Assembly: GCF_002234675.1 (NCBI RefSeq) | Contig: NC_019867.2 | Span: forward strand, 21,236,184 to 21,300,183 | Origin: Oryzias latipes | Lineage: Eukaryota > Chordata > Actinopteri > Beloniformes > Adrianichthyidae | Length of the DNA stretch: 64,000 nucleotides | Reading direction: 5' to 3' | Part shown: positions 22,701-35,900 of the stretch, one piece after another | Position numbering within the stretch: the stretch's first letter is position 1 | Layout of the letters: each line of letters begins with the position of its first letter | The notes under the pieces: generated by a model | Told to the model about the DNA's origin: nothing | The model's database searches: none | What the model saw: only the letters and a program-made list of their open reading frames with translations | Made by a program: the position numbers and the translations under genes

Positions 22701-25564
22701 GCTGCATAAATTAAGATTGAACTCTCTGAAAACTGTCTGACCATACCTGCTGCCTTCACATCCTGGACTAAATCTTTTGCTATTTTTCCAGTATAAAAGA
22801 CATCTGCTCCTTGGTTTGCAATCATCTCCAGAGTGTCTGCCAGTTTTTCAAACTTTACAAAGTCTCCAGCTTTAAGAAAGTTATTGTTGTCGTCTGTAAA
22901 TAATTTTCTTCAAAGCAGAAAAGAAATAAAAATGAACGAAAGATCAGTTTAAAATGCTATTGTAACATTTTTTGGAACATCTTGTTATTCTTTTGTCCAT
23001 ACCGTAAAGACTGGGTCTCATTTGAATTTGGGATTTGCTTAATGTATGAATGTAGGATATCAGAGATGGGCATTCCCTTTCTTGCCAGCTTGATGGTGGG
23101 CTGAAAGAGATCAGCCCAGGGCAACTTTCCATACAGCTTGTGAGCCGCTTCATATCCACGAATTTCTCCTGGAACTCCAATCCATTTTACACCTGATAAA
23201 TGGAAATATGGAAAAAGATTAATTTTAGCTCATCACACATTTCCTTCATTCACTTCAGAAATCTCCTAAAGTCTAAAATAAGGTAGGTTCCTCTGACGAT
23301 TGACCATAATATTTAATGCACATGTTAGTTCATAGAAAGAAACCAAATGTCAACACACATGCAAAGAGAATATGTGAGATCCAAAAAAACTAGTTTAAGT
23401 TCATTTGAACAGTATAGATAAATTGCATGATTTGCATTTCTTGAGATTTAGTTTTATTTTATATTTAACACTCGCTTTTAGGATTTTCTTCATTTTAAAC
23501 ATTTCTTCGTTCAAACGAACTAATATTTTAAAGGAACTATTTAATCAATTCGTGGGAACGATTTAATTATTCAGTGGGAACAAGTTATTATTTCGTGATA
23601 ACAAAATAATAATTCATGGGACCGATTTGATTATTTTTTTACATGTCAGGTCACGGGCTTTGCATGCTGGAGCAGGATGTGGGACAAAGTTGTATTTAAC
23701 AGGAAGTCATAGGCGCTTTTGTCATTAGTCAAAACAAATGTTATATTCCGGAAAACAGCATTGCTTACCATTTAAATTAAACAAAGTAATAAGTCAGTTA
23801 ATATTTCGGTTAATAGACTTTTTTTTGGGGGGGGGGGGGGGGGGGGTATTTATTTGTAATTATAACATGAATCCAAAGCAATGCAATATTCTTCTAAAGA
23901 GTAAAGTCAGGATTAGTGGCCCCAACTGGGTTTAGAACAGAAAGGCTCTTTTAGTCTTGAAGGTTGCAGATCTCTGGATAAAAGAGAGGATTCTCCAGTC
24001 ACCATGTGAGGTCAGAAGGTCAGCTTACTTTGGAAACCAGAATTTTGTTTTGAGGCACCAGTATTTCAGTAGAAGTTAGTGAACCTGTGTCAGGGCAAAT
24101 TGTCACTGCCGAATTTTTCATGATAAGACATTGTTAATTTTTTTCTGGTAGGAAATCTGCACATCTGTGAATTCTACCGAGGTGAAGTTAGTTGGATAGT
24201 GGACATTCGGCAGACATTTGCTCTGGGAAGAATATAGGACTGGGGCTGAAATTTACACTAAAATAAACTAAGATAAAAAAAGCCTCAAAAACCTTAAACA
24301 CTGATCTAAACTGCTGTTTCTGATAGTAGTTATTCTGGTTTACTATTTTGGAGCGATTTGGGCTGATTTGGTCCTATACCTTAAAAGCTATTGAAGAAAA
24401 ACGCAAAACTTTACATACAAAAATTATAAAAATCAGAAAAAGATATATAATCTAATCTAGACTGCTGTCCCCGATAATGGTTGATTAGATTTACTATTTT
24501 AAAGTGATTTGGCTAATTTGGGTCCAATACCCTAGACGCTACTGAAGAAAAACGTAAAACTTTATGCACACAAAAATGAAAAAAAAACAGAAAAAGCCTT
24601 AAAAGCTAATCCAAACTGCTGTCCCCGATAACGTTTCATTAGTTTTACTATTCTAGGGTGATTTGGCGTAATTGGTCCAATAATTTAAAAGAAATTGAAG
24701 AAAACCGCGAAGATTTGTTGACGGTCCCTAAATTTGAACAGAGCTAATATCTGCCGGATGTCTAATTTCCAACTCACTTTACCTCAGTGTGAAATCTTTA
24801 CAGCAGTCTGTCAGCTGACACAACAGAAAACAAGAAAAACATACAGAATGGGACAGACTCCTTTACAGGAAAACGTGAATTTTCCGGGCATTCCAGACTA
24901 CCTGTCATGCTCTTCTCAGGACAGGACTTCAGCAAGTCAGATTTCCCTTTTGCAGGCGCTACCTCTCTGGAGTTGATGATTTTGACATCACCTTTAAAAT
25001 GTCAAACATAATAACTTCAATTCCATGTGTGTGTAAGATTATGACAAAGAGAAAAGGAATACAACTGAGAAAATGTGAGTGTCTGCTACCAGAGCTGTCC
25101 ATCACTGTGAATATGGAGCCCCCTCCAATCCCTGCACTGTGCGGATTCGCCAAAAAAGTGCACAGCAGCGCGGCAATAGCGGCATCTACCGCAGAGCCCC
25201 CTTTTTCAAGTATGCCCCTGAAACAATTCACGCAAGAGCAGACTCTCACTTATTACTGTTGTTACACTTGTTATTTTTCTTCAATAAGAAAAAATATTAA
25301 TGAATATGGCTCCAGAGACTCAAACTCTGCTTTGACAGCTTTGCGTAACAGGCGCAATCATACGCAAACATGATGATGTGGGCGAGAGTGCACCTACCTT
25401 CCAATTTCCGAGCATATCTTTGAGTCTGTGGCGACTGCTGCTTTAAAGAAAGATACACTTGGACACCTGCGCCTTGCAAACACAGCTATACACACAATTA
25501 TGGATATAAAGCTGATCAGAATCAGCGCGCAACAGAGATAAACCTTTGCTTTCGACCGCGCCAT
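19725..25564 (-). CDS. ggt5: Gamma-glutamyltransferase 5, complete, 12 coding exons
   Basis: Exons (minus): 25564-25398, 25217-25090, 24991-24902, 23192-23003, 22907-22747, 22637-22491, 22360-22230, 21070-20886, 20634-20543, 20326-20220, 20057-19947, 19871-19725; 1656 nt, 551 residues plus stop, every phase matching. GGTs cleave the gamma-glutamyl bond of glutathione and its conjugates outside the cell; GGT5 favours leukotriene C4. Type II membrane anchor at residues 9-30. [12 protein letters not shown] follows, then NSRE (Arg107, substrate carboxylate). The autocleavage/catalytic Thr is Thr379 in [26 protein letters not shown] (Glu417, Asp420), SSM (Ser436-Ser437) and the oxyanion loop GGSGG (453-457) are all present. 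The usual C-terminal GEPxGY ends the protein. GGT5 is preferred over GGT1 from the MARxxA-type start and lrrc75b synteny. An upstream in-frame ATG at 25606 is less GGT-like. Exon 6 has a weak donor (GTTCCC). Confidence 0.9.
21874..21951. mobile_element. piggyBac-like MITE, copy D (short)
   Basis: TTAA at 21874, CCCTTGTGCTATC, then about 50 bp including GATGACCCCACTCCTAATG, then GGATAGCACAAGGG and TTAC. It is an internally deleted relative (78 bp) of copies A-C, in ggt5 intron 7. Confidence 0.75.
23470..23650. repeat. AT-rich repeat with CGTGGGAACGATTT-like units
   Basis: Intron 3 of ggt5 contains several near repeats of 'AATT[CA][AG]T[GG]GGAACGATTTAATTATT' type between about 23535 and 23640, in both direct and inverted arrangement. 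Probably a small decayed MITE; borders are uncertain. Confidence 0.35.
23827..23846. repeat. Homopolymer tract of 20 G
   Basis: Uninterrupted G run after a T run in ggt5 intron 3. A simple repeat; its length is likely variable and error-prone in sequencing. Confidence 0.9.
24280..24715. repeat. Three diverged tandem units of about 150 bp
   Basis: Units restart at CTGCTGTTTCTGATAGTAG (about 24311), CTGCTGTCCCCGATAATGG (about 24461) and CTGCTGTCCCCGATAACG (about 24618). Each continues with a TTACTATTTT, GATTTGG, TTGGTCCAATA and GAAGAAAAACG series. It lies inside ggt5 intron 3 and shows no coding frame. Confidence 0.75.
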
Positions 25565-27540
25565 GGCTCGAACTAAACGCAATGGGTGTGCGTTTCCTCT
25601 GCGCACGAACTTCCCTGCAAAGTACTACAGCAATCCTGGAGAGGAGTGCTCAGGACGAGACATGATGAAGCAACACTTCAAGGGTTATATTACCAGGGGT
25701 TAGGATGTGGCTTCTTGCTCAGTTTTTTTCCAACGAACCTGACTGGAGAAACTAGATATGAACTCTTGAAATGTTTGGTTAACTAAACAAATTAAGCCTG
25801 CAGGGAAAGACAGCAGGTTGTTGTAGCCCAGATGCCTTGAAGGAGTGGAAGACCCGGAGAAACGAGTTTTTGCATCACACCTTATTTGTAGCAAGTGACA
25901 GTATTTTAAAAGTTATAATCGTTTCTGCCAGTGAAAGTGGATTGAGAGTTGTTTTTAAAATTAAAGAAATCTCTAAAGTAATCTTCACATTAAAGGTGAG
26001 GATTGCTGAAAAATAGTTCAATGTCAGTCATGTTGGTAACTTTGTTTGTTTGTTTTGTGGTGAAAAGGTGCTTCTAATAACCTTTAAATAAGTCCTTCCG
26101 CTTTTTAACTTGTTAATCTTTTAAGTTCAAAAGTACAGAGAGGAAACTCAGACTGATGTGTTGCAGAACATTTCCTCCTGAATAAAGCTCAATTCTGCTA
26201 GATGGTTTGACTTCTTAGTGATATAATTCTGGGGAACAAACAAAAACAAGTTAAACTAAGAAACTCAAAAAAATAACTGATACGATACAAGCAAATGCAT
26301 TATTTGAGACCACAACTTTCAGCTAGTTCACCAACTATCTGGATATCATGACAAAGCAAGAGTGACTATAAATGAATGGTTTGAGAAAGCGTTTCCTGGT
26401 TGGCTATGTCACAATGAGAGACCAAATAAAGGCAGAGGATGCCAAAGTGTTCACTGCTGAAGCTTGACTATGGATGGAACAAAAAATATGACCTGAAACC
26501 ATGCAGCTGTCAAAGAGAGACAATCCAGACTCCACAAGGAAGCCTTTAAAGGAAGGGTTGCAGGACATCAGTGTCACACAAACTGTGGTACAGACTGGAT
26601 TGGAGGAATACTAGGAGCGCAAATGCAATCTGAAATATGATGATTAGAAATCAAAGATGTGTAAAACCCCGGTCATATTTTTTATACTTTTAACTTTATT
26701 CTCAGGTTAATTCCAGTTTAAAGTATGTACAGTGTGGGTCATGAAAATATATTTGATTTCCATAAAACTGTAAGAAATCAACCTGAAAATGTCCTCTTCT
26801 CTTTTCATGACAGATAAGTCTATAATTTGAAAGACAGAAAACAAGCTGGGTTTACGGTTAAATACTTGTTGATGGAACATTGAAGAAGCAAACAGATGTG
26901 GTGACAAACATTTGTTGTTGGACCTGAAATGGAAGAGAGTTTGTTTATCAAAAAACAGGATTAATTCCTAAAGTGTAACTAACTTAATACGTGTGGAGTT
27001 AAAAACAGAAACAAGTGTCGTTAAAGAAGGTGGGATCTTTTTTAGCGTTGTGTCTGCAGGCTGCAGATGAGTGTAGTGGTTGGCACTAGTTCAAGTAATT
27101 AAATTAAATTTGAAACTCTTCCTGTTCTTTCACTGTCTGGTTGTGATCAGTTTCAGTATGTTCACCTGTCTCACACTAATCACCAGCTCTCTCCAGCCTG
27201 CCTGAAAAAGAATTTTTACTAAAGTGCTTTTCTCTAAAATAATCTTCTGGATTGTGGATTTATTAGCTTTATAGAATGGACGTAATGCACGTGACCTGAC
27301 CTCTATTCAGGGCAAAGTGAAAGAGACAAGGGGTGTGGCTTCAGCACCAAAACAACAAAAGCTGTTTTTCTCAGTGTGACAGTTCCTCCACTGCTGCTTT
27401 TCCTGACTTATAGTGTTCCCCTGTCTGCTGGAGGTTTTACTTGTAACAAAGTGACCCACCTTGTTTTCCTGCCACCAGTTTTACTTGACACTGAGCACAA
27501 TTTCTGCCAATTTTTTCAGTGAAAACTACAAAAATAAAAT
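25565..27540. other. Upstream region of ggt5, no further gene seen
   Basis: Contains the presumed ggt5 5' UTR and promoter next to 25565. The rest is AT-rich with no recognised exon. I see no clear TATA box or CpG island. Confidence 0.45.
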
Positions 27541-27835
27541 GGGCTGCACGGTTGCGCAGTGGTTGGCACTTTTGTCTCTCAACAAGAAGGCCCCCTGTTT
27601 AAGTCCCGGCAGGGGGGCAGGAAACAGAACATCAGTGGGGGACCTTTCTGTGTGGAGTTTGCATGTTCTCCCCATGCATGCATGGGTAGGTGTGAATGTG
27701 AGAGTGCATGGGTGTGTGATTGTGGCCCTGGCACAGACTGGCGACCTGTCCAGGGTGTCCCCTGCCTTTGCCCGCTAGTGGCCGGGTTAGGCTCCGGCAG
27801 CTCCGTGACCCCTAAAGGGAAAAATAGAAGATGAA
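27541..27835 (+). mobile_element. tRNA-related SINE-like teleost repeat, near full length
   Basis: The 5' part GCACGGTTGCGCAGTGGTTGG resembles a polymerase III A box; a decayed B box (CTGTTTAAGTCCCGG) follows about 45 bp later. The middle has TGTGTGGAGTTTGCATGTTC and the 3' module GACTGGCGACCTGTCCAGGG, then GTTAGGCTCCGGCAGC and a GATGAATGAATGAA tail. This order is that of a very abundant teleost short interspersed repeat. Open frames here are not genes. Confidence 0.75.
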
Positions 27836-28329
27836 TGAATGAACTACAAAAAAAAGTTTATTTTTACTAAAACTATTTATTTTTAATATTTGCCGGACTT
27901 TCACCACGAAGAACTTTAAAATTATCTAACATCAAAATTGTTCGATTTACATAAAACCAGAAAAGGCTATTATGTGGTTTTAAATACCAGGTTTTTAACA
28001 AGACTGAAGGTGAAAGTTGACTTCAAATGAAGTTTATTTTGCAAAACAATGCTATTCCTTTTGCCTCCTCTCTCCAGGGGTTTACCTCAATCACACCTGT
28101 GCATGCAGGTTTTTATTCTTTTAAGTAGGCTTTTTTGGTCTGGTGGAGGCATGTTGCAGGGTGGTTACTTGTGTAACAATAGGAACTATTGTTGTGTGTT
28201 TTGTTTCCAGTCGGACGTTGCACAGTCAGAATGAATGAGAGCATGCACCTGAGCTGCACTGTAAGAGTTTGACCTGCCTGAGTTAATCAAAAGTACTGCC
28301 CTGTTGGGTAGAATTGAAATATTCTGTGT

Positions 28330-31300
28330 TACGTTTCTTGGAAGAAAACCAGAATATAACATGGTGGCAGCGGCGGAGAATTATTTTTGAAAATACCAGC
28401 GCACTTGGAGTCGCGGGAAAGTCTGAGACCGGCATTGATAACGTGAAGCCATGGAAGGTCTGAAACCTCCACAGCCGCTCTGTTTTGAGTCCCGAAACCT
28501 TTCACGGATTTGGAAGACCTGAAGAGATGAATTCATCCTCTATGTGGATTTTATGGAGAGAAATTAGACTCAGTCGGATTTGTGCGTGCGTAATTTTTGA
28601 TTTGTGCGTAAATTAGGATTTGTGTGTGCATATTCTTGCTTTGTGCGTGCGTCAATTAGGATTTGTGCATAAATTTGGATTTGTGCGTGATTTGTTACTC
28701 ACATAATACGTTTTGTGTATAAGTTAAAAAAATATAAAATGAAAAAAATACAAAATGCAATTTACGTATGCACAAATTAAGATTACAACAGCTTGAAACT
28801 ACTTACACACACACATCTTTAAAAACACGCACGAATCCCTTGTTACGCACACACGAAGCCAAAGTTACGCACGGATCTACCGTGAGACTGTTTGCTATGG
28901 AGTGATATTTCTGCCACCACGTTGCACACAAAACTTTCTAACTTTTTTGCTCAAAAATTGTTTTTTTTGCTTTCAAAAACTTTTTTTGCGTTTGCAAAAC
29001 ACATTTTTTTTTTTGCGTGCGTTGTGTCAAATCTCGCTTTTGTCTTATCTTTGATTTTGCTGACTACTTTGAGCGCGACTTAGCGTGATATGACTGCCAC
29101 TGACATCGCCAAAAAGAAATTTGCAAGCGTTGTGTGTCATCTTACTTTTTTCCTATCTTTGCTGAGTTAAGTTTCGGTTTGACGTGACCAAGCTGCCATC
29201 AAACAGCTGATGATTGGTCCAGATTCTAACTAATCACATTGCCATATGAATCTAACATGGTGTCTGCTGCCGAGGCTCAGAGGCTGAACCAGCTCTTTTT
29301 ACCCTCATTTATGTATTTTTGGATGAAGACGTTTTCATTTTTTTAAATATAATTTTAACAATAATTCATACTTTCTTTTTTTAGCATTAGTTCATTTTTA
29401 TTAAGTAAAATAAAAATGACTTAATAAAAAGTCATTTTTAATTTTCAATTAGTAATTAAATTGGTCACGTCAAACTGAAACTTAACTCAGCAAAGATAGG
29501 AACAAGTGAGATGACACACAACGCTTGCAAATTTCTTTTTGGCGATGTCAGTGGCAGTCATATCACGCTAAGTCGCGCTCAAAGTAGTCAGCAAAATCAA
29601 ACATAGGACAAAAGCGAGATTTGACACAACGCACGCAAAAAAATGTGTTTTGCAAACGCAAAAAACGTTTTTGAAAGCAAAAAAAAACAATTTTTGAGCA
29701 AAAAAGTTAGAAAGTTTTGTGTTCAACTTAGAAAGTTTTGTGTGCAACGTGGTGGCAAAAATATCACTCCATAGCAAACAGTCTCACGGTAGATCCGTGC
29801 GTAACTTTGGCTTCGTGTGTGTGTAACAAGGGATTCGTGCGTGTTTTTTAAAGATGTGTGTGTGTAAGTAGTTTCAAGCTGTTGTAATCTTAATTTGTGC
29901 ATTCGTAAATTGCAATTTGTATTTTTTTCATTTTATATTTTTTTAACTTATACACAAAACGTATTATGTGAGTAACAGATCACGCACAAATCCAAATTTA
30001 TGCACAAATCCTAATTTACACACGCACAAAGCAAGAATATGCATACACAAATCCTAATTTACCCACAAATCAAGAATTACGCACGCACAAATCCGACTGA
30101 GTCTAATTTGTCTCCATAGCGCGGGATGCATGGAAGATTGCAAACATAATTGAGAGGTTTGATGATCACTGTAGCCCAGGAACTAATGAGACAGTGGAAC
30201 ACTACAAGTTTTTCTCGAGGAACCAAGGTGGGGGTCAGTCAATCTACAGCTACGTCACGGAGTTGAAGCTGCTGACCAAATCCTGCAATTTCGGGACTTT
30301 AAGAGACTCTCTGATCAGAGATCGTATTGTGTTTGGAATTAACAATGCGCAAATGAGAGAAAGACTGCTGCGTGAGAAAAACATGACTCTCATCACATGG
30401 TTAGGAAGATATTTAAAAAAAAAAAAAATCTTTCCTTCAAACAGTTTTCTTATAAAATATTGAGCATCTATGATTGCAAATCACATGACAGAAATAAGGA
30501 GAAGTGCCCAGCTTATGGCAAGAAATGCAAAAAATGTGGCGAGGAGAACCATTTTGCAGTTAAGTGTAAAATGCGAGCAGAACATAGTAAAAAGAGATCA
30601 GTGCATAATGTGGCGGAATGCGACAGTGATGAATATGAAGAAATCCAATGTGTGACAGGATCAGAGGCAGAGCATGCAACAGACAGTAAAAAGGAAACAG
30701 AAACTAAACCTTTTGCTGGCATGCTCTTAGGCAAAGACATTGTAAAATTCCAAATAGATTGTGGTGCTACTTGCAATGTTATCCCAGTTAACTTACTGAA
30801 TCCTGATACAAGACTGGAAGACACAAAGACACTTCTAGTCATGTACAACAAAAGCAAGCTCAGACCACTAGGAAAATGCAAACTGAATCTGAGAAACCCT
30901 CGGAACCAGAAGCTTTACAAGCTGGAGTTCCAAGTGGTGAATAAAGACTGCTCTGTGCCGCTGTTGGGCAAAAGAGCGAGTGAGGGCATGAAACTAAAGT
31001 CCATTATGAGAACATCATGGCAATAGACAGCATCGTCACACAACACAGAGTCCCTCAAAGGAGCAGTGGACATTAGAACAGATAAAGACTGAATATGCTG
31101 ACGTGTTCACAGGAGATGGATGTCTGGACGGAGTTTACAAAGTTGAAATAGATAAGTCCGTCAAACCTGTGCAGCTACCAAAAAGACGTGTTCTTGTAGC
31201 AATGATGAAACAGCTGAAAGATGAACTACAAGATTTAGTGCACAGAGAAATAATCTCGCCTGTAGAGCGAAGCACAGACTGGATTAGCGGTATGGTGGTT

Positions 31301-32190
31301 GTCCAAAAATCAAATGGAAAACCAAGGGTTTGCATTGATCCAAGCCCCCTAAACAAAGAACTGAAGCGCAGCCATTTCCCTATGCCGACTATCGAAGATA
31401 TTCTGCCGGATCTGTCCAAAGCTAAAGTTTTCACAGTGTGTGATGTCAAAAGTGGATTCTGGCATGTCAAACTGGAAGAAGAGTCCAGTTACCTGACAAC
31501 ATTTTCCACCCCATTTGGACGTTACCGCTGGCTCAGGATGCCAATGGGAATCAGTGCTGCACCAGAGATCTTTCAGAGGAAGTTGACACAGGCTCTGGAG
31601 AACCTACCTGGTCTGTACATAATCTCAGATGATATACTGATCACAGGCCAAGGGGAGACACAAGAGGCGGCTGAACATGATCATGATGACAAACTAAGAC
31701 TGTTCTTAAACAGGTGCAGACAGTAGAACATCAAACTAAACGCAGAAAAATTGAAACTGCGTCAAAAAGAAGTTGCCTACATTGGACATCTTCTAACAGC
31801 TGATGGGTTGAAGATAGACCCTGAAAAATTGAGAGCCATCAATGAAATGCCACAACCTGCAGATGTCAAAGCAGTACAGAGGCTCTTATGAATGGTGAAC
31901 TATTTAGCCAAGTTCTGCCCACATCTCTCTGACCAGTGTGAGGTGTTGAGAAAACTCACACATAAAGGCTGTGAATGGAGCTGGAACAAACAACACGAAG
32001 ATGCATTTATAAAACTAAAGGAAATTTTTACTAATGCTCCTGTTCTGAAGTATTACAGCCCGGAGGAAGAACTCACGGTACAGTGTGATGCCTCAGACAC
32101 AGGGTTGGGAGGAGCACTCGTGGATCTGCAGAGATATTATATGTTCTATGGTCTTCAAGGGAAAAGCAATCTCATTATGTGCAAAAAAGT
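28330..32190 (+). mobile_element. Ty3/Gypsy LTR retrotransposon, degenerate, split by a foldback element
   Basis: After an ACA/TGGTGGCAG boundary (about 28364; LTR end and primer-binding-like site), the gag frame starts at the ATG near 28451 (MEGLKPPQPLCFESRN) with a TGG-to-TGA type stop. The foldback element 28552-30118 interrupts it. Gag resumes at about 30120 (ETVEHYKFFSRNQGGG), then a zinc knuckle (CKKCGEENHFAVKCK) at about 30525, protease (IDCGATCNVIP, Ser of DSG lost) at 30755, reverse transcriptase (CIDPSPLNKELKRSHFPMP, ISDDILI) at 31100-31726, and stops before YLAKFCPHLSDQ and the RNase H start (CDASDTGLGGAL) at 32085. No integrase or 3' LTR remains. Non-functional. Confidence 0.85.
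28552..30118. mobile_element. 1.57-kb foldback element with arms of about 640 bp
   Basis: Starts TATGGAGAGAAATTAGACTC and ends GAGTCTAATTTGTCTCCATA. The left arm reaches about 29191 and the right arm begins about 29464. Arms share GTGCGTGCGTAATT, ACATAATACGTTTTGTGTAT, CACGGATCTACCGTGAGAC and GTTTGACGTGACCA. The loop is 29192-29463. The mirrored open frames at 28892-29083 (+) and 29568-29777 (-) are arm copies, not genes. No target duplication was found next to these ends. It interrupts Gypsy gag. Confidence 0.85.
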
Positions 32191-32981
32191 CCCAAGTCCG
32201 TTGTAATGTATTGACTATGCTTGACATTTAAAATGCATTAAGTGCAAAATTCCTGGATTTGGGCCTCTCTTGCATGGGTTTAGCTTTATCCCATAGATGG
32301 TGTAGGAATTAAATTCACTACATTAACGTGGTTGTTGAGTGGTTTTAATCTCCCTTGGTGTAGCACACATCCAATTGAATGGTCAAACTGTAAATACAGA
32401 ATGTTGAAAAAAAAAAACAATAATAATAATAATTCTTGGAAAAGATAAACAAATATATATATTAAACTGCTGTTAAACTGCTCCAAAATATTCCATTGTA
32501 CAGACATAACCAATATTAAATTTTACATACACATTTTCAGTCATCTATAGCAAACTGACACAACTGACAAACTGTGAATACTGCGCTCAATCCACTCATC
32601 ACTCAAAAAAAAAAACAGCAGATCTAACTCTTACCACGCTGGGGAGAGGATCACAAATTCTGATAAATGTTGCTGTTTCTTTAAATTTTTTTTTTCCTCC
32701 ACTGCATCAAAACAAAGGCTAGAAGCTTTGAAAACTGCTCCCGCGGCAAATTCAAAATGGTGGCACCCACAACATCAACTTACAGTGGCTCTTAAATGCC
32801 AAAATAGGCAGGCGCCCAATAAACATTACTTGTAGCGGCCTCTAGCGGCCGTAACATCCCGGCCCCGATGAGCGATTGCGAAAGTAAATCGCTTATCCCT
32901 AGTTTCTACAATTCCCAAATGTATTAAAGAAGCAAATTTATAGTACTAAACAGGCAATTGCATGTGTTGCAGAATCAAATT

Positions 32982-35900
32982 TTAACAAGTGCTCATATAT
33001 TCAAGTCTCCTTTGCATCAGTTCCTGAATCTTTGCTATGCGGTTGGCAACAAAGGTGGCAAAGCGTCGTTCTTGATTGTTAATGTAGTGAAGCACATTAG
33101 TGCTATCAGTCCAGAAGAAGGTTTGATCCACAGGAATTTCTAGATGGAGTTTGATATGCTGGTCCAGATCAGTTGCAGTGACAGCAGCGAGCAACTTCAG
33201 GCGCGGTATGGTGGTTGGGTTTAATGGGGCCAACCTAGCCTTGGACATGATGAGTGTGCACCTGTTGTTCACCCTGAGGTAGGATATAGCACCGTATGCA
33301 GCCTCTGAGGCATCAGAGAAGTGATGCAGCTGGACTTCTGAAGAATTGCCAGGCGTTGTTATTCTGAGGCATCTGGGAATAGTCAGAGCAGATAGGAGGG
33401 GTAGATCTGTCAACCACCTCCTCCACTGATCTGCAATGGCTTCTGGAAGTTGTGCATCCCAGTCCAACTTCTGACGACACAGCTCTTGGAAGAGCAATTT
33501 TGCTTTTAGTACGAAAGGACTTGCAAACCCCAAGGGGTCGTAGACGGAGCTGGTTGCGGACAGCAGACCTCTTTTTGTTGCTGGTCTGCTGATGGGTCTA
33601 GCATCAAAGGTGAAACAGTCCTGCTCCGCATTCCACAATACACCCAAGGTGCGCTCATAAGGTAAGTCGTCTTGATCAAGGTTGAGCTCGCACACAGACT
33701 TGGCCCATTCATCAGCTGGGATAAATTTCATCACCCTTTTAGAGTTGCTCAACCACTTAGTAAGCTTGAAGCCCCCGTTGGCAAGTAGTTGACGGAGTTC
33801 TGAGGCGAGTGCGATAGCCGCGTCCTCTGTGGGTAAGGACTTCAAGCAGTCTTCGACATAGAAGTTCCTCTTCACGGTTTGGACCGCATCATCCCCGTTG
33901 CTCCCTTGTTGTCTTCTCCAGCTCTTTGTAGGGCAAAGGCAGCAGCACTTGGACTCCATACACCCCCGAAAAGGTGAGCAGTCATGCGATATTGTTTGGG
34001 TGGTTTGTTTGGGTCATCATCTTGCCACCACAGGAACCGAAGTGCATCTCTTTGGTTTGGTGGTACTCTGACCTGGTAGAACATGCCTTCAATGTCGGCG
34101 TTCAGTGCAACAGGCTCTTGTCTGAACTTTAGAAGTACGCCCAGTAATTTATTAGTCAAGTCTGGGCCTTGATGTATGCGGTCGTTCAGAGAAGCTCCTT
34201 GATAGCGAGCAGCACAGTCATAGACTATGCGCACCTTGCCTGGTTTTTTAGGGTTTAGCACAGGATGGTGTGGCAAGTACCATATGGCTCCATCTACACC
34301 ATCTTTATCTTTCACTTCCTCAGCATACCCTTTCTGCAAGGAGTCATTAATGCTCTGTTTGTACATCTGTTTCAGGTCTGGATCCTTAGTCAACCTTTTC
34401 CCTAATAGGTCCAGCCTGTGCTTGGCCATTTGGTAGTTGTTTGGTAGTTGAGGAGGATGCTGTTTGAAAGGTATGGGCAACACATAATGTCCATCTTCTT
34501 TGGTAACGTTCCTCTTCCAAAGTTCCAGAACTTCTCGATCAGAAGCTGATGGTAAGTCGCTATTTACATGAGCCAGATCATCAAGCTTCCAGAACTTTTC
34601 CACAACTTGCTGCAGAGCTGTCTCTGCTTGAGTGCAGTTAGCTGAAAAGTTATCTAGGACACCAGAGACTGGACCATTGAGAGTCCATCCGAGACCAGTC
34701 AAGGTTGCATAGGGCTCACCTGCCTCACCGCGTCAGACTTCACGTGGGGCCAGTATGTCAGGTTGGTCAAGCCCAATTAGCAGGTGAACCTCATTGGCTA
34801 AATCAATGTCCCCAGGACATATGTTTTCAGCGATGTCCTGTAGATGGGTAAACTGAGATATTTCCTCCACCGTGACCAGGTTGTTAAGGCTGATGTTCAG
34901 GCGGTCACGACTGAGAACACCCTTCAGCAGGTAAGATTCTCTGCGTTGATGGTCTTCCACCCGTAAATCCACAGACAGGGTGTCAACGTTGACATTCTTT
35001 GACTCCATAGTACTCAGTTTAATGTTCATCCTATGTGTCTCAAGCCGTAGTGCACGAATCAGCTGCTTGGAGCATAAGGTGGCATTTGCCCCATTATATA
35101 GAAGGGCGAAGGCGTTGATCGAGAAGTGGTTGTCTGGATCGGAGACCACGACTGGTAGAATGGGTAGAGCAACTTTCTGCCCATTAGGGTGGTTACGCTT
35201 CCTGGTAGCAGTGGCCTGGATCTCTGTTTGTTGGTTTGCAGTTGGTTCTTCTACACTGGCTGTAACAGGTGGGTTGTTGTTGGTTGTTGTGGTAGATTGG
35301 TTGTTGTTGGTTGTTGTCGCTACTATTGCAGAATGAAGCCAACTGTTATGCCTTTGTCCACACCCAGGCACCTTGCAAACCCATTTGCGGGTGCAGGTTT
35401 CTCTAGTATGCCCCGTCATGAAGCAGTTTTGGCAAAGTTTTTTCTGTCGCACCAGTGTCGGCCTGTCTTGTACTATCATGCCTCTGAAAGAGGAGCACTG
35501 GTTAAGGAAGTGTTCTCCGCTGCACTTGGGACATTTGAGGGTACCGCCTTTGGCCTTGGAGCTGGTGGCCTCTGACTCTGTGGCAAAGGACTGTGCCTTC
35601 ATCGGCTTTGATGATGACTTGGATGATGTGCTGGTTGACATGCTGTGGGTGAGGAGAGATCCAAAGATGGGATCTGATCTCTTCTCAGCTTCCTCTTCAA
35701 CAAGTTTAACAACATCATCCAGCCTTGGTAGGCGGCCCGATCTAGTGATCTCATAATTAACCGTCAGCCACTTCTTCTTGAGATCATATGGCAGTTTCTC
35801 TACAATTTGTAGCAGTGCACGCCCTCCATTTAATTCCTCCTCACACTTCATGGCTTTTAGTGTGTCTCTGCAGCTGCGGAGGGTGTCAGCGAAGCCTTGC

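Noticed and set aside
27541..27620. Possible tRNA gene
   Set aside because: A-box-like wording is present but the B box is decayed and no cloverleaf can be drawn; it is the head of a SINE-like repeat.
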